This document shows positions 26,938-38,500 of a stretch of DNA of 64,000 nt, one piece after another. Source of the DNA: Leptothoe kymatousa TAU-MAC 1615 (GTDB lineage Bacteria; Cyanobacteriota; Cyanobacteriia; Phormidesmidales; Phormidesmidaceae); NCBI RefSeq assembly GCF_018739865.1, contig NZ_JADOER010000012.1, positions 186,001 to 250,000 of the forward strand, read 5' to 3'. Position 1 is the stretch's first letter, and each line of letters begins with the position of its first letter. Both the position numbers and the translations under genes were made by a program. The notes beneath the pieces were generated by a model. That model searched no databases and was not told where the DNA came from. It saw only the letters and a program-made list of their open reading frames with translations.

Positions 26938-27893
26938 CAGCCTATGGATGGTTGAGGTCAGGTACTGGTCTGCTTGACCGTATGACCTAGATGTTTGCAA
27001 CTCTATAAATCCTCTTTTAAATGTAGCCTAAGCTACCAAAAAAAACTTTCCATCAGTAGGAATTACTGTCAGCTTTGGCCTTCACTATTGAGTCCTGACT
27101 GTACATTTTTGGAGTCAGATTTTTGGGCGACAATTTCTATCTGCATCCCTAGGGATTTTTCCATGGGTTGGAAATAGTGACAGCGCGGGGCTCAATAAAA
27201 TCCCATCCGAATGTCTGTTGTTGCGAATGTTAGTGACTGAAAGTCATTTGAGCCGCTGACATTGTCATATTTCTAAATATTAGACACATGGGTTATTGAT
27301 TATAGAAAAAATATTTTTTGGTTAAAAACCCTCTTGCATCAATGTTTTGAGTGCCTTATGGGTGCTAATTGTTACGAAGAAAAAATAATTTCAGTCTTTC
27401 TACGATAGAAGTTAATAGAACTGTATTGAATACTGGAATTCAAATCCGTTTGTTAGGGTGTTGAGGGCAATTGTTTTTTGTACTAAGGGTGTGTGCGAAA
27501 AATAATTTTCCTACCTTGTAGAGAATTTCACAGCTATTTATTCTGAATTTTTGGTGTTCCTGGTGTCTACTCAAGACTTGTAGATGTAGGTTTATGTGGT
27601 TTTGAGTTTTTAGCAATGTCAGCCACAAATAACATGGCCAATTCTTATTCGTTGATTGATTTTTGGCGTCTATTTGTATAGAGCCTGTTGCAGTTAACTA
27701 TGCCTGGATTTTTTGATGATCTTAGGGATAGTACAGACAGGTGCACAAGATTTTAAGTGCAAAAAATACGCTGATTTGAATCGTCTTAAGCATGTCTTAG
27801 GCGCTGTCGGTTTGTGGTGCCTATGGGCTACAAAGATCGGTCAACATTTATGGATACTGTCACTGCTTATATTGCTTTCTGTATGGGCATCCT
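26938..27893. other. Long AT-rich intergenic region
   Basis: About 950 bases, noticeably AT-rich, with no supported gene, hairpin terminator or repeat. Two short open frames (27440-27628 reverse; 27713-27919 forward) have neither ribosome sites nor family features. The forward one could be a degenerate remnant. Confidence 0.5.
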
Positions 27894-29237
27894 ATGTATC
27901 AAATTCTCTCTATTTATAAATTAACCCAACTGCAATCTTGGGTTGCGGGATTGAAATCATTTTTGCGTGGTCAATTAGACAACTTTCAGTTTTCGAATCC
28001 GCGTGCTGTTTGCATGAGGCAGTCTCATCAAATTCTCGAACCTACTCCTAGGATGTCCTATTGCCCTGATTCTGAAGAATCCTTGGCCTGTGTGCTCCAG
28101 CAGCAGTTGCAGCGGCATATTAATTTAAGGAATGTCATTCGGCGTATTCACCGCAGCTTAGCGATCGATGAACTTCAGCACACGATTGTGAATGATTTTT
28201 TGCAGTTTTTTCAGGCAGATTGGGTTTTTCTTTTAGAAAAGAAACATGGTCGCTGGCAACCGATTTATCGGCCAGCTTGTTTATCCGAACCCGACCATTT
28301 AGATGCGTTAAGTGATTACCTCGCCTTAGAGCAGGTAAACGCAAAACTTTCCCATTGTGATGGGATGACCGTGCCTAATCAGGCATTCCATCACAATGGC
28401 GAACAGCAGTGCCCGCCAGACCTGGCTGGATCTTGGTTATTGATGCCAATGCATTTACCGCGAGCCTCTGGTCAAAATTCGTCGCCTTGTAGATTAGTGG
28501 CGATTGGCTCAAAGCGGAGGGCTCATCTATGGACTGTGGAGCACCAGGAGCAGGCGAGCCTGCTAGTGGATGAGGTGGGTGTGGCCCTGGACCATAGTCG
28601 CCACTATGAAGCTCTCAAACTACATAATCGCGAGTTGAAGTCCCTGGCGTTGACAGATAGTTTGACTGGCTTAGCAAATCGTCGTCAGTTTGATACTTAT
28701 TTCAAGACGGAATGGCAACGCCTAGCTAGGGAAAATCAGCCGCTGACGTTAATTTTGTGTGATATCGATTATTTCAAGCTTTATAACGACTACTATGGCC
28801 ACCCCACAGGTGATGTTTGTCTGACTCAGGTGAGTCAGGTGCTTGCCCGTTGCATTCGTCGCCCTGCCGATTTGGTGACTCGCTATGGGGGGGAAGAATT
28901 TGCAGTGGTTTTGCCCAATACGGATACGTCAGGGGGGCACAACGTGGCCTTGACGATTCAAGAGCAGTTGGCAAAAGCTGCCATCCCCCATGAGACGTCT
29001 GAGGTATCGGAAAACATTACCTTAACTATGGGGATTGCAACGGTGATTCCCAAGCACCACCTTTGTCCCCAAGATCTTTTGCAGGCGGCAGATTTGGCCC
29101 TTTACCATGCTAAGCAGCAAGGGCGCGATCGCATCTATGTCCACGCTCACTATTATCTACATAGCGACGAGGCATCGCCAGAAAATAGCCAGCTCAATGG
29201 TCAAAAGCTTGATGCTAATCAGGGGCTCGATAGTTAA
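27894..29237 (+). CDS. Diguanylate cyclase with an N-terminal GAF-like domain
   Basis: A 447-residue enzyme that makes cyclic di-GMP. A GAF-like sensory domain spans about 70-235 (LAIDELQHTIVNDFLQFFQADW). The GGDEF domain spans about 250-415 with LTGLANRR, the metal site DIDYFKLYND, and the active-site motif GGEEF. RPAD stands five residues before GGEEF, so the RxxD inhibitory I-site is intact and product feedback is expected. No EAL domain is present. The start is uncertain: several Met codons lie in the first 50 residues. It converges with tpiA. Confidence 0.92.
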   Translation: MYQILSIYKLTQLQSWVAGLKSFLRGQLDNFQFSNPRAVCMRQSHQILEPTPRMSYCPDSEESLACVLQQQLQRHINLRNVIRRIHRSLAIDELQHTIVNDFLQFFQADWVFLLEKKHGRWQPIYRPACLSEPDHLDALSDYLALEQVNAKLSHCDGMTVPNQAFHHNGEQQCPPDLAGSWLLMPMHLPRASGQNSSPCRLVAIGSKRRAHLWTVEHQEQASLLVDEVGVALDHSRHYEALKLHNRELKSLALTDSLTGLANRRQFDTYFKTEWQRLARENQPLTLILCDIDYFKLYNDYYGHPTGDVCLTQVSQVLARCIRRPADLVTRYGGEEFAVVLPNTDTSGGHNVALTIQEQLAKAAIPHETSEVSENITLTMGIATVIPKHHLCPQDLLQAADLALYHAKQQGRDRIYVHAHYYLHSDEASPENSQLNGQKLDANQGLDS

Positions 29238-29287
29238 ATCAGCCCCCCGGCTAAATCAGCCCCCTAGGCTAGGTTAGCCCCCCAGGC
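29235..29287. repeat. Three degenerate 17-18 bp C-rich repeats between two convergent genes
   Basis: The gap of only 49 bases between the diguanylate cyclase stop and the tpiA stop is made of three near-copies of TAAATCAGCCCCCCGGC. The part GGCTA-GGT-TAGCC can form a short hairpin. It may serve as a two-way termination or pause site. Confidence 0.6.
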
Positions 29288-30015
29288 TAGCTGACGTAAT
29301 TCACAATGCGAGCAAACGTCTCAGCTTCTAAGCTAGCGCCCCCTACCAGGGCACCATCAATGTCTGGTTGAGCCATAATTTCGTCCACATTACCCGGCTT
29401 AACCGAGCCACCATACTGGATGGGGACATCCTTGTTGGCGAGCTGAGAGCGAATGAGCCAACAAACACGATTCGCTTCATCAGATGCGCAAGTATCACCG
29501 GTGCCAATGGCCCAGATCGGTTCATAGGCAATGATCAACTTACTTTGATCAACACCGGCTAATGCTTTTTCAATTTGGCCAACGACATGGGTTTCGGTTT
29601 CACCGGCATCCCGTTGTTCCTTGGTTTCACCGACGCAGAGAATAGGCGTTAACCCTGAGGCTTGTGCCGCTTTTAGACGCAAATTTACCGTTTTATCCGT
29701 TTCCCCAAAATATTGGCGACGTTCGCTATGGCCAACAATTACATAACGAACCCCAAGCTCAGTCAACATTTCTCCGGAGACTTCCCCCGTATATGCGCCC
29801 GATGTTTCCCAATGAATATTTTGTGCACCTACCATAGCCCGAGAGCCATGGAGTGTTTTAGACAGGGAGGTTAACGCTGTAAAAGGGCTACACAAAATAA
29901 CCTCGCGCTGTTCAGGAGTGGTTTCTAGCTGGGGTAGAAATCCATTCAAAAACGCCAAGCTGTCCGCTTGGGTTTTGTGCATCTTCCAGTTACCAGCGAT
30001 AACAATTCTTCGCAC
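29287..30015 (-). CDS. tpiA: Triose-phosphate isomerase
   Basis: Interconverts DHAP and glyceraldehyde-3-phosphate in glycolysis and the Calvin cycle. 242 residues with the Lys site (AGNWKMHKT, about 7-15), the catalytic His [10 protein letters not shown] (about 95) and the catalytic Glu in [11 protein letters not shown] (about 163), plus the phosphate-loop motifs YGGSVKPGN and GALVGGASL. Standard length. pnp lies upstream on the same strand, about 150 bases away, with a hairpin between. Confidence 0.97.
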   Translation of the reverse strand: MRRIVIAGNWKMHKTQADSLAFLNGFLPQLETTPEQREVILCSPFTALTSLSKTLHGSRAMVGAQNIHWETSGAYTGEVSGEMLTELGVRYVIVGHSERRQYFGETDKTVNLRLKAAQASGLTPILCVGETKEQRDAGETETHVVGQIEKALAGVDQSKLIIAYEPIWAIGTGDTCASDEANRVCWLIRSQLANKDVPIQYGGSVKPGNVDEIMAQPDIDGALVGGASLEAETFARIVNYVS

Positions 30016-30088
30016 GGATGTATAACTTAGCTCTCAATATTGCATCCAGCATCGTACCGAGAAACCTGAACCGAACGCAACTAAAGAA

Positions 30089-30133
30089 CCCCGTTTTAGA
30101 CGCTACTGTTGTCCAACGACGTCTAAAACGGGG
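30089..30133 (-). terminator. Long hairpin after pnp
   Basis: A perfect 14-bp stem (CCCCGTTTTAGACG and its inverse) with a 17-base loop lies between the pnp stop and the tpiA start. On the reverse strand it is followed by TTCTTT, a weak T run. It probably ends or stabilises the pnp transcript. In form it resembles the hairpin at 13861 (15-bp stem, 19-base loop), but the sequences differ. Confidence 0.65.
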
Positions 30134-30167
30134 CGTTACAGAGGAGTGAAACTTAACCGTTGGTTAC

Positions 30168-32330
30168 TTAATCCTCATCCTCCGATCCAGCGGCGGCGGC
30201 CCTTGCTTTCGCGGCTTCATCAGGGTGAATGTTCAAGCGGGTAAGGTTAACTCGACCACGATTATCGATTTCACGAATCTTGATCAAGACTTCCTCTCCC
30301 AAGGTGACTTCATCTTCAACTTTGTTGACTCGATAATCGGCAAGTTGAGAAATATGAATCATGCCTTCTTTGCCAGGGCGGTATTCCACAAACGCACCGA
30401 TGGGAATAATACGGGTTACTTTACCCATATAAACGTCCCCTGCCGATGGTTTGAAGGTAATCCCTTCGATTAGGGCCTGCGCCCGTTCAGCGGCAGCGCC
30501 ATCTAGGGACGAGACCGTAATGGTGCCATCATCCTGAATATCTACCTTGGCACCGGTTTCGTCAGTAATGCTCTTGATTTGCTTACCGCCGGGGCCAATC
30601 ACCATGCCGATCATCTCAGGATCAATCTTGAAGGTGAGTAGTCTGGGGGCGTAGGGCGAAAGCTCGGCTCTAGGCGCATTAATGGCTTCCAGCATCTTGG
30701 ACAGAATATGGAGCCTGGCAGGTTTTGCCTGGTTGATGGCCTCGGCAATGGTCTCCATTGGGAGACCAGTGATTTTCATATCCATCTGGAGGGCTGTGAT
30801 GCCGGTGTCGGTGCCTGCAACCTTAAAGTCCATATCCCCAAGGAAATCCTCAATCCCTTGGATATCGGTCAGGATACGTACTTCGTCCCCTTCTTTGATC
30901 AGACCCATCGCTGCACCACTGACGGGTTTCGCCAAGGGAACGCCTGCATCCATCAAGGAGAGGGTGGAGCCGCAGACGGAACCCATGGAGGTGGAACCAT
31001 TTGAGGACAGTACCTCAGACACCACACGAATGACATAGGGGAAGGTGTCCATCGCAGGTAGGACGGGCATGAGCGCCCGTTCCGCTAATGCGCCGTGGCC
31101 AATTTCCCGGCGACCGGGGGAACGCATGGGGCGAGTTTCACCCACGGAATAGGGAGGGAAATTGTAATGGTGGAGATAGCGTTTATTTTCATCTGGGTGC
31201 AGGTCGTCGGTCATCTGGGCATCCCCAGGGGTACCTAGGGTGACCACGGACATTACCTGGGTGAGACCCCGTTTAAAGAGACCGGTGCCGTGAACACGAT
31301 TGGGGAGTACTTGGGTGCGACAACTAATGGGACGAACCTCGTCCAGTTTACGGCCGTCCACCCGGACGCTTTCGTCTAGGATTTGAGACCGCATTAGCTT
31401 TTTAGTCAGAGACTTATAGGCATTGCCAAAGGCTTTGCCGTTTTCTGCGATCGCAACGCAAATAGGATCGTCTTCCGATAGCTCGGCTACTTGTTCCTTA
31501 ATGTCAGCTTTGAGGGCATCCAGTTTGTCATCCCGTTCCGGCTTCGAGAGTTCAAACTCCTTCAAAATATCTTTGATGCCAGCCGTGGCCTTATCGGCTA
31601 AAAAGTCTGCCAGGGTAGGATCGGTCTCTGGTGTGGGCAATGTGACTTGTTCAATGCCCAACTCAGCCAGGATTTCTTTTTGCGCTGCAATGATGTCGCG
31701 GACGACCTCATAGCCAAAGTCAATCGCTTCAATTACATCCTGTTCAGGCAGCTGGTTAGCACCTGCTTCCACCATGATGACGCCGTCGGGGGAACCGGCA
31801 ACAATCAAATCCAAATCCCCATCTGCAATTTCTTTGTAGGTGGGATTAATGATAAAGTCATCACCGATGAGGCCCACCCGCACAGCGGCCATGGGACCAT
31901 AAAATGGAATCTGTGCCAGCAAAGTGGCGATAGATGCTCCAGTGGCTGCCAGCACATCGGGCGGCACGTCATGATCCATGGACACGGTGGTGGCCACAAT
32001 TTGAATATCGTCCCGCATCCAGGATGGGAACAGGGGCCGCATGGGGCGGTCAATGAGACGGCTGACTAAGGTAGCTCTTTCCGGGGGCCGACCTTCTCTC
32101 CTAAGGAAGCCTCCGGGAATTCGACCGGCAGCATAGAGCCGCTCTTCATAGTCCACGAGTAGTGGTAAAAAATCGATTCCTTCCCGTGGGCTCGACTGTG
32201 TAGCGGTTACGAGTACAGCGGTTTCCCCAGATTCGATCAGGACTGAACCGCCTGCTTGGGGGGCAAACAGACCCACCTTAAGTCGAATATCCCGTCCATC
32301 AAAGGATATTGACTTGTCAATTTCTTGCAT
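30168..32330 (-). CDS. pnp: Polyribonucleotide nucleotidyltransferase
   Basis: PNPase degrades RNA 3' to 5' with phosphate and can add tails in reverse; in cyanobacteria it is the main polyadenylating enzyme. The 720 residues show two RNase PH domains (the second with [14 protein letters not shown]-like [15 protein letters not shown], about 440), a KH domain ([12 protein letters not shown]-type [17 protein letters not shown], about 570) and an S1 domain ([20 protein letters not shown], from about 630). Ends in an acidic tail GSEDED. Single gene, with a hairpin after it. Confidence 0.97.
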   Translation of the reverse strand: MQEIDKSISFDGRDIRLKVGLFAPQAGGSVLIESGETAVLVTATQSSPREGIDFLPLLVDYEERLYAAGRIPGGFLRREGRPPERATLVSRLIDRPMRPLFPSWMRDDIQIVATTVSMDHDVPPDVLAATGASIATLLAQIPFYGPMAAVRVGLIGDDFIINPTYKEIADGDLDLIVAGSPDGVIMVEAGANQLPEQDVIEAIDFGYEVVRDIIAAQKEILAELGIEQVTLPTPETDPTLADFLADKATAGIKDILKEFELSKPERDDKLDALKADIKEQVAELSEDDPICVAIAENGKAFGNAYKSLTKKLMRSQILDESVRVDGRKLDEVRPISCRTQVLPNRVHGTGLFKRGLTQVMSVVTLGTPGDAQMTDDLHPDENKRYLHHYNFPPYSVGETRPMRSPGRREIGHGALAERALMPVLPAMDTFPYVIRVVSEVLSSNGSTSMGSVCGSTLSLMDAGVPLAKPVSGAAMGLIKEGDEVRILTDIQGIEDFLGDMDFKVAGTDTGITALQMDMKITGLPMETIAEAINQAKPARLHILSKMLEAINAPRAELSPYAPRLLTFKIDPEMIGMVIGPGGKQIKSITDETGAKVDIQDDGTITVSSLDGAAAERAQALIEGITFKPSAGDVYMGKVTRIIPIGAFVEYRPGKEGMIHISQLADYRVNKVEDEVTLGEEVLIKIREIDNRGRVNLTRLNIHPDEAAKARAAAAGSEDED

Positions 32331-32842
32331 TTACTACTACGTCCTTCTTACGTCTTTCACATTTGTTCTCTGGCAATCCTAGCACTGATGTAGAACAGTT
32401 GTTTCCTCCTCTAAAAAAAGATTTGATGCTAGTTAGACAGAATTTTTGAACTGCACTTAAGTACATTTCTTTATCAGGAAAAATCGTGTGAAAGGTATTT
32501 GGTGAAAACCTTTGAGTGTTTTGGGATTAGTCATGATTAACCAACAAATAGTTTGGATGGCGATAAGCTCATGGCAAAAATGCTTAGATCAATCATCTGG
32601 CAATTAGTGAGTAGTTGGTTGTGTCAAATTGCTTTTTGAAGGGCAAATTATTCTAAGGCTTTGTCAAATTTTGAGAAGTGATTCTATGTTTTGTGTGGCG
32701 ATGGGTAGGGGGATCTATCCACGGTTCATCAGCTACCGTTTACGATGTAGTACTTGCGTAGCTTAGATCGGGTGTGGAAAAGATACCCTGTAGAAGCCGC
32801 TCAGACGGGAAGCTTAGTTATAAAGGAATTTTTTAGTTATAT
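32331..32842. other. Divergent intergenic region, pnp and epimerase gene
   Basis: 512 AT-rich bases with two copies of TGTCAAATT (near 32620 and 32660) but no other structure. I see nothing else in it that I can support. Confidence 0.45.
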
Positions 32843-33835
32843 ATGAATGTCTTAGTAACCGGTGTCGCTGGTTTTATTGGTTTCTTTGTAGCTCAGCGCC
32901 TCTTGGCCGATGGGGATACGGTTTACGGTATTGATAATCTTAACGACTACTACAGTGTTGATTTAAAAAAGGATCGTCTGGCCCAGCTGCTGCCCCATCC
33001 ATCCTTTGGGTTTGAACCGATCGATTTAGCCGATCGTGGAGCCATGGATGGGCTATTTCAGAATCATAGGTTTGATCGGGTGATTCATTTAGCCGCTCAG
33101 GCCGGTGTGCGGTATTCGCTCAAAAACCCCTATGCCTATGCCGATAGTAATTTAACTGGGTTTATCCATGTTTTGGAGGGGTGTCGCCACCATGGTGTGG
33201 AGCATTTGGTCTATGCTTCTTCCAGCTCGGTGTACGGTGCTAATCGCCAGGTGCCTTTTGCCACAACTGACAATGTGGATCATCCTGTGTCTTTGTATGC
33301 GGCTACGAAGAAAGCGAATGAGCTGATGGCCCATTCCTATAGCCATCTATATGATTTACCCACTACAGGTCTGCGGTTTTTTACGGTGTATGGTCCCTGG
33401 GGACGACCGGATATGGCGTATTTTAAGTTTGTGGATGCGATCGCAAACGACCGACCTATCCAGGTTTACAACCACGGCAAAATGCAGCGCGATTTCACCT
33501 ATATAGATGACGTAGTGGAAGGCGTGGTTAGAGCAATGCGCCATTTACCCAAGCCCCTGGCCGAAGATGCCTTTAATACGGCGGCTCCCTACAAGCTTTA
33601 CAACATCGGTAACCATAGCCCTGTAGAGCTGATGCGCTTTATCGAGATTATTGAACAGGCCCTGGGTAAAACAGCGGCTAAAGAAATGATGCCTATGCAG
33701 CCGGGGGACGTAAAAGCCACCTATGCTGACGTGGCCGATCTATCCGCCGATGTCGGCTTTGCACCGAGTACGGCGTTAGAAGTTGGCATGGATAAATTTG
33801 TTGCTTGGTATCAGGACTATTACGCCCGTGCCTAG
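32843..33835 (+). CDS. NAD-dependent epimerase, UDP-glucuronate 4-epimerase-like
   Basis: A 330-residue short-chain dehydrogenase of the extended type. The NAD site GVAGFIGFFVA (7-17), GIDNLNDYYSVDLKKDRL (33-50), the catalytic YxxxK in SLYAATKKANELMA (about 153) and FTVYGPWGRPDMA match CapI/LpsL-type UDP-glucuronate 4-epimerases, which make UDP-galacturonate for surface polysaccharide. UDP-glucose 4-epimerases lack the DYY and GRPDMA motifs in this form. It stands apart from other sugar genes; a GC-rich hairpin follows at 33838. Confidence 0.85.
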   Translation: MNVLVTGVAGFIGFFVAQRLLADGDTVYGIDNLNDYYSVDLKKDRLAQLLPHPSFGFEPIDLADRGAMDGLFQNHRFDRVIHLAAQAGVRYSLKNPYAYADSNLTGFIHVLEGCRHHGVEHLVYASSSSVYGANRQVPFATTDNVDHPVSLYAATKKANELMAHSYSHLYDLPTTGLRFFTVYGPWGRPDMAYFKFVDAIANDRPIQVYNHGKMQRDFTYIDDVVEGVVRAMRHLPKPLAEDAFNTAAPYKLYNIGNHSPVELMRFIEIIEQALGKTAAKEMMPMQPGDVKATYADVADLSADVGFAPSTALEVGMDKFVAWYQDYYARA

Positions 33836-33837
33836 AA

Positions 33838-33865
33838 CCCCCCGGTTCGATCTAGATGCGGGGGG
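33838..33865 (+). terminator. GC-rich hairpin after the epimerase gene
   Basis: CCCCCCG and CGGGGGG form a 7-bp stem around a 14-base loop. There is no T run, so it may be a weak or factor-dependent terminator between two convergent genes. Confidence 0.45.
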
Positions 33866-33889
33866 CGGCCATGGGCAGCTGGGGCCGCT

Positions 33890-34816
33890 TTATGCACTAG
33901 GCCGTCTTCGCAATGTTCGGTAGCCAACGGCACCCGCAATGGCAATCACCAATAGGTAAGGGCTATAGGCCAATAACCACAGTCCCAGTTGCATCAATCC
34001 GACAGTGAGTTCACCCACCGACTGGGTTGCGTCCTGCCAAGTACTACCGATGGTTTCACCCAGGGGGCGACCGATGGGCTGTGGCGCAACGGCGGCAGCT
34101 AGGGTGAGGTCAATCGTAGAGTAGCGGACCTGGGTTTGTAGATTTTGCACCCGTGCATCAATCTGTTCAATCTGTTCCCGCACGCGACTGAGCTCCCGAG
34201 ATACGTCCAACACATGGGAGATTTCGCCGGATCGTTCCATAATTTTGAGCAGCGACTCCTCGGATTTTTGTAGATTACGTAGACGCGCTTGGGCATCGAC
34301 GAGTTGTGTCGAAACATCCTCGGCACTTAAGCCCTGTTGCTGGATGCTGCCTAAAGCCGCGAGCTCTGCCAGCAGTTGGTCTAACTTAGCCTGGGGGACT
34401 CGAATGCGGAGGTAGGCAGTGCGCTGAACATCCTCTATATGGTTATCTTGCAGGTCTAAAATGTCGCCCTGGTGAGTGCGAATCTGTTGGGACGCTTTTT
34501 TTAAGCTGTCATCCACTGAGTCCACCAATAGATTGAGCTGGGCCTGTTTAATTAATTGCGGTTGCCCCGCTATGACCGCCGGATCTTGAGGTGGGGCGGC
34601 GGGGCTGCTGGCATCGGCTTCCATTGCGACCAGTTCATTGGGCTGATCGGTCAAAATGTTGGCGGATTCAGCCGCTGATTCCACCGAACTCCCTGCTTTG
34701 GTGCTGATGTCGCCGCTGCTGAACTCATGGGTCGCACCACAGCTCACCAGGCTGACCACGGCTACTATTACGGCTAGTTTGGATCTCATGAACGTTGCCA
34801 TCGTTGTTTCCTTCAT
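33890..34816 (-). CDS. DUF4349-family lipoprotein
   Basis: 308 residues. A hydrophobic stretch ending in LVSC (about residue 26) is a lipobox, so the protein is probably lipid-anchored. The family domain DUF4349 spans about 85-285: a beta part (LIKQAQLNLLVDSVDDSL), a long coiled-coil (about 160-225, LVDAQARLRNLQKSEESLLKIM) and a C-terminal membrane helix (about 275-298) followed by RTLRRRPSA. Role unknown. Of the early Met codons, MATFMRSK or MRSKLAV may be the true start. Confidence 0.82.
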   Translation of the reverse strand: MKETTMATFMRSKLAVIVAVVSLVSCGATHEFSSGDISTKAGSSVESAAESANILTDQPNELVAMEADASSPAAPPQDPAVIAGQPQLIKQAQLNLLVDSVDDSLKKASQQIRTHQGDILDLQDNHIEDVQRTAYLRIRVPQAKLDQLLAELAALGSIQQQGLSAEDVSTQLVDAQARLRNLQKSEESLLKIMERSGEISHVLDVSRELSRVREQIEQIDARVQNLQTQVRYSTIDLTLAAAVAPQPIGRPLGETIGSTWQDATQSVGELTVGLMQLGLWLLAYSPYLLVIAIAGAVGYRTLRRRPSA

Positions 34817-34975
34817 CCCATGTGCTTACTTGAATCCAGTATGGGTTGGGATTTTTCCCTCGGGAAACGGGTTACGAAAACTGCAACCGCCTGGCCAGCT
34901 GCTTTTGGCCGCTAGTTCGTTGCTTGGCGCTGATCAATAAAATCCTTTGACGAATTACCAGGGTCTAAAATACTT

Positions 34976-35008
34976 AAAAACCTCGGCTTTCACTTGAAAA
35001 CCGAGGTT
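34976..35008 (-). terminator. Terminator of the tRNA-Leu gene
   Basis: AACCTCGG and CCGAGGTT form an 8-bp stem, continued inside by TTTC/GAAA. On the reverse strand it is followed by TTTTT. It lies directly after the tRNA. Confidence 0.85.
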
Positions 35009-35011
35009 TGA

Positions 35012-35094
35012 TGCGGATGAAAGGACTTGAACCTTCACGTCACGAAGACACTAGAACCTAAACCTAGCGCGTCTACCAATTCCGCCACATCCGC
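35012..35094 (-). tRNA. tRNA-Leu (anticodon UAG)
   Basis: The reverse strand folds into a class II tRNA of 83 nt. The acceptor stem is GCGGATG/CATCCGC with discriminator A, the D-arm has GGTAGAC, the anticodon loop is TTTAGGT (anticodon TAG, reading CUA and other CUN codons), the variable arm is long as in Leu tRNAs, and the T-loop is TTCAAGT. CCA is not encoded. It has its own terminator. Confidence 0.95.
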
Positions 35095-35511
35095 TTGTGT
35101 GTAATCTATCTTATCAGAGAATTCCAACCAGTTATAGCTAAGTTGGTTGAAATGACTGATTTTATTATGCTCACATTCCTGCAGGGCAATTTATTCATAG
35201 ATTGGCTAGATCGGTCTGTCGTTGGGGCAAAATTTACGCTCTTTGAATTCAACGATTGAATTAGGCGTGCCTATCGAGGAGCATCAATCGCAGCTAGATG
35301 ATGTGCATGAAATCCGACGCTTGATCGAAAATCAATAGACGGTTCTCTGGAATAGACAATGTTGTCCTAACCAGACCATTATGGTGATGTGTACATGCAG
35401 TTAAGCTGTGGTGCAATAGTGGCTTAGACTACTAAGCGACTACTATATATATGATTAATTGTGTAGACGGCGGTGATCGCTACTACAGCCATAGTGGGAG
35501 AAACCTAGCGG
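35095..35511. other. Intergenic region upstream of the long dnaK
   Basis: About 415 bases with no supported gene. A 31-codon open frame (35243-35338, ending in ...RRLIENQ) looks protein-like but has no ATG or ribosome site; it may be a remnant. I see no CIRCE heat-shock operator. Confidence 0.45.
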
Positions 35512-38500
35512 ATGGGAAAGGTCGTCGGTATTGACCTCGGTACTACCAATTCAGTCGTCTCAGTCATCGAAGGTGGCAAGCCGGTGGTCATTGCCAATGC
35601 TGAAGGCATGCGCACCACCCCTTCGGTTGTTGCCTTTAGTAAGGAAGGGGAGCGTTTGGTGGGGCAAATGGCCCGGCGGCAAACGGTGCTCAACCCTCAA
35701 AATACGTTCTACAACGTCAAGCGTTATTTGGGTCGTAAATATACAGAGCTCAGCTCTGACTCAAAACGGGTGCCCTACACCGTACGCAAGGACGAAGCTG
35801 GCAATGTGAAGGTGCGTTGCCCTCGTTTAGATAAGGACTTTGCCCCGGAAGAAATATCGGCCATGGTGCTGCGTAAGCTGGCGGAGGAAGCCAGTCGCTA
35901 CATGGGCCAGCCGGTGACGGGGGCTGTGATTACGGTGCCCGCCTATTTTAACGATGCCCAACGGCAAGCTACTCGAGATGCGGGCCGCATTGCGGGTTTA
36001 GAAGTTAAACGCATTATTAATGAGCCGACGGCAGCGGCTCTTGCCTATGGGTTAGATCAGCAATTTAACCAAACCATTTTGGTATTTGACCTGGGCGGGG
36101 GCACCTTTGATGTCTCTATCTTAGATGTGCGCAATGGCGTGTTTGAGGTGCGATCGACCAGCGGTGATACCCAGCTAGGCGGGGTCAATTTTGATAAGAA
36201 AATTGTTGACTGGCTGGCGGATGAATTTTTAGAAACCGAAGGGGTGGATTTGCGGCGGGACCGTCAGGCGTTGCAGCGATTGACCGAGGCTGCCGAAAAG
36301 GCAAAGGTGGAGCTGTCTGGGCTACCCACGGCTGAAATTAACCTGCCGTTTATCACAGCCACCGCCGATGGCCCCAAGCACATTGAGAAAAAGTTTTCGC
36401 GATCGCAGTTTGAATCCCTCTGTGCCGATTTAATCAGTCGCCTACGGGCTCCGGTGCAGCAGGCCATGACGGATGCCCGTGTGTCCCCGTCTCAAATTGA
36501 CGAAGTGGTGCTGGTGGGGGGCTCCAGCCGCATGCCCATGGTTCAGCATCTGGTGCGCTCCCTGCTGAGCAAAGAGCCTAACCAGAACGTCAACCCCGAT
36601 GAGGCGGTGGCCGTTGGTGCGGCGATCCAGGCCGGTATCCTCACCGAAGAGGTGAAGGACATCATGCTGTTGGATGTCACCCCGCTGTCCCTAGGTTTAG
36701 AGACCATTGGCGGTGTGATGAAGCGGGTAATTCCCCGAAATACCACTATCCCCGTACGGCGTTCGGATGTATTTTCCACCTCTGAAAATAACCAGACCGT
36801 GGTGGAGGTGCACGTGGTGCAAGGGGAACGGGAAATGGCCATGGATAATAAGTCCCTGGGCCGCTTTAAGCTGATGGGGATTCCACCCGCTCCACGGGGG
36901 ATTGCCCAGGTTCAGGTGTCTTTTGACATTGATGCCAACGGCATTTTGCAAGTGTCCGCCATGGATAAGACCACCGGGCGGGAGCAGAGCATCACGGTGC
37001 AGGAGGCGTCCAACCTGTCCGATGACGATATCCAGCGCATGCTCAAGGAAGCTGAAGAGTTTGCCGATGTGGACCGTGGCCAGCGGGAGCGCATTGAGAA
37101 GCGCAACCGGGCTGAAACGCTGACATTCCAGGCAGAGCGCGCTATGCGTAGCGTATCTATTGACTTTGGTTTGCAGTTTGCGCGCGATCGCAAACGCCGC
37201 ATCGATAACCTGGTGCAAGATTTGCGCGATGCCCTGAAACGCGAAGACGAACGCATGGTGGATATGATTCAGTCTGAGCTGCAGGATGAATTGTACGAAC
37301 TCAATCGCGAAGCCTATCTCTACGACGCCGATAACGACGACGGCAATCTCTTTAGCCAGATTGGCGACACCATCAAAAAAGCGTTTGAAGATGACGACGA
37401 CTTTTATCGTCGAGACTACGACTGGAATGGCCAAAGCCAGTGGGATAGCCCGAGTTGGTCGGCTGGTCGCCAAGACAATCGCAGTGGTTGGGATGATTGG
37501 GATGATAGTTGGAATCGTCCCGCTGCGCGTCAGGGCGGTTACAATGCGCCTCCTCCCCGCGGTGGCTACGACAATCCTGCCGCCGGTGGTGGCTACAATA
37601 ATCCTGCTGCCGGTGGCTACAACAATGGCCAAAATAACAGCCAAGGTTACGACAATCGTGGCTACGACCGCCGGAACTATGACGCGTCTGCCGACCAACA
37701 CGGGGCGGGCAATAATAATTATGGGCAGGATGCCTATGGTCAGCAGCGCTATGACCAAGGGCAATCCTACGATCGCGGCTACGGTCAAAATCCAAGTCAG
37801 TCCGATCAATCAAGTCAATCAGATCGCTACAGTGCTGGTGGCTATGGCTCCCAGCCCCGCGATCGCTATGACCAGCATCAGGGCCGTCCACCTCAAGATA
37901 CCTATGGTCAGGCGGGGAATAGCGCCTATGGCCAAGACGCTTACACGCCTCCAAATCAAGATCGTTACCCAGATCGCAATTTGGGGCCAAACTATAACGA
38001 GGGCCAAAGCTACAGCGGCTCCAATAACTATGATGCTTTTTCGGGCGATCGCAACCAGGGGCGCGACAGCCAGGGGCGCGACAGCCAGGGGCGCGATGGT
38101 CAGAGCGATAATCTAGGGTCTGCCAGACAACAGCCTAATTACGATAGGTGGCAAGGGTCTGGCAATAATTCCTACGGTCAGGATGCCTATAACCAGTCCG
38201 GTGGTCCACGAGACGATAGTGCCTATCCCCCCTACGATCGTGGTGGCCAGCCTAGCCAAATTCCAGACCCGCGAGGGGCTGCTGGTGCCCCGCCTGCACC
38301 TTCGGGCTATGGTTCGCCCGGTGCTGGTGGTGGATATCCCCCGGCTGACTATCCCTCTGTTGGTAGAGATCGTCCCAATGCCGATACCTCAGTAGAGGAT
38401 GATCCTTGGGCCGATAAACCCACCGATCGACCATCGCCGCGCCCACCTGCCAATCCCCGTCCAGGAGGCTATTCCGCTAACTCCGGTTCAGCGGGTTCGC

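Noticed and set aside
27713-27919. 68-codon forward frame before the diguanylate cyclase
   Set aside because: AT-rich, no ribosome site, overlaps the next frame; may be a remnant but cannot be supported.
35243-35338. Short protein-like frame ending RRLIENQ
   Set aside because: Starts only at TTG or GTG, no ribosome site, 31 codons; perhaps a remnant of a larger gene.
36697-37809. 370-codon reverse frame inside dnaK
   Set aside because: Shadow of the Hsp70 gene and its low-complexity tail; its Ile/Val-rich text reflects reverse reading of Asp/Asn codons.
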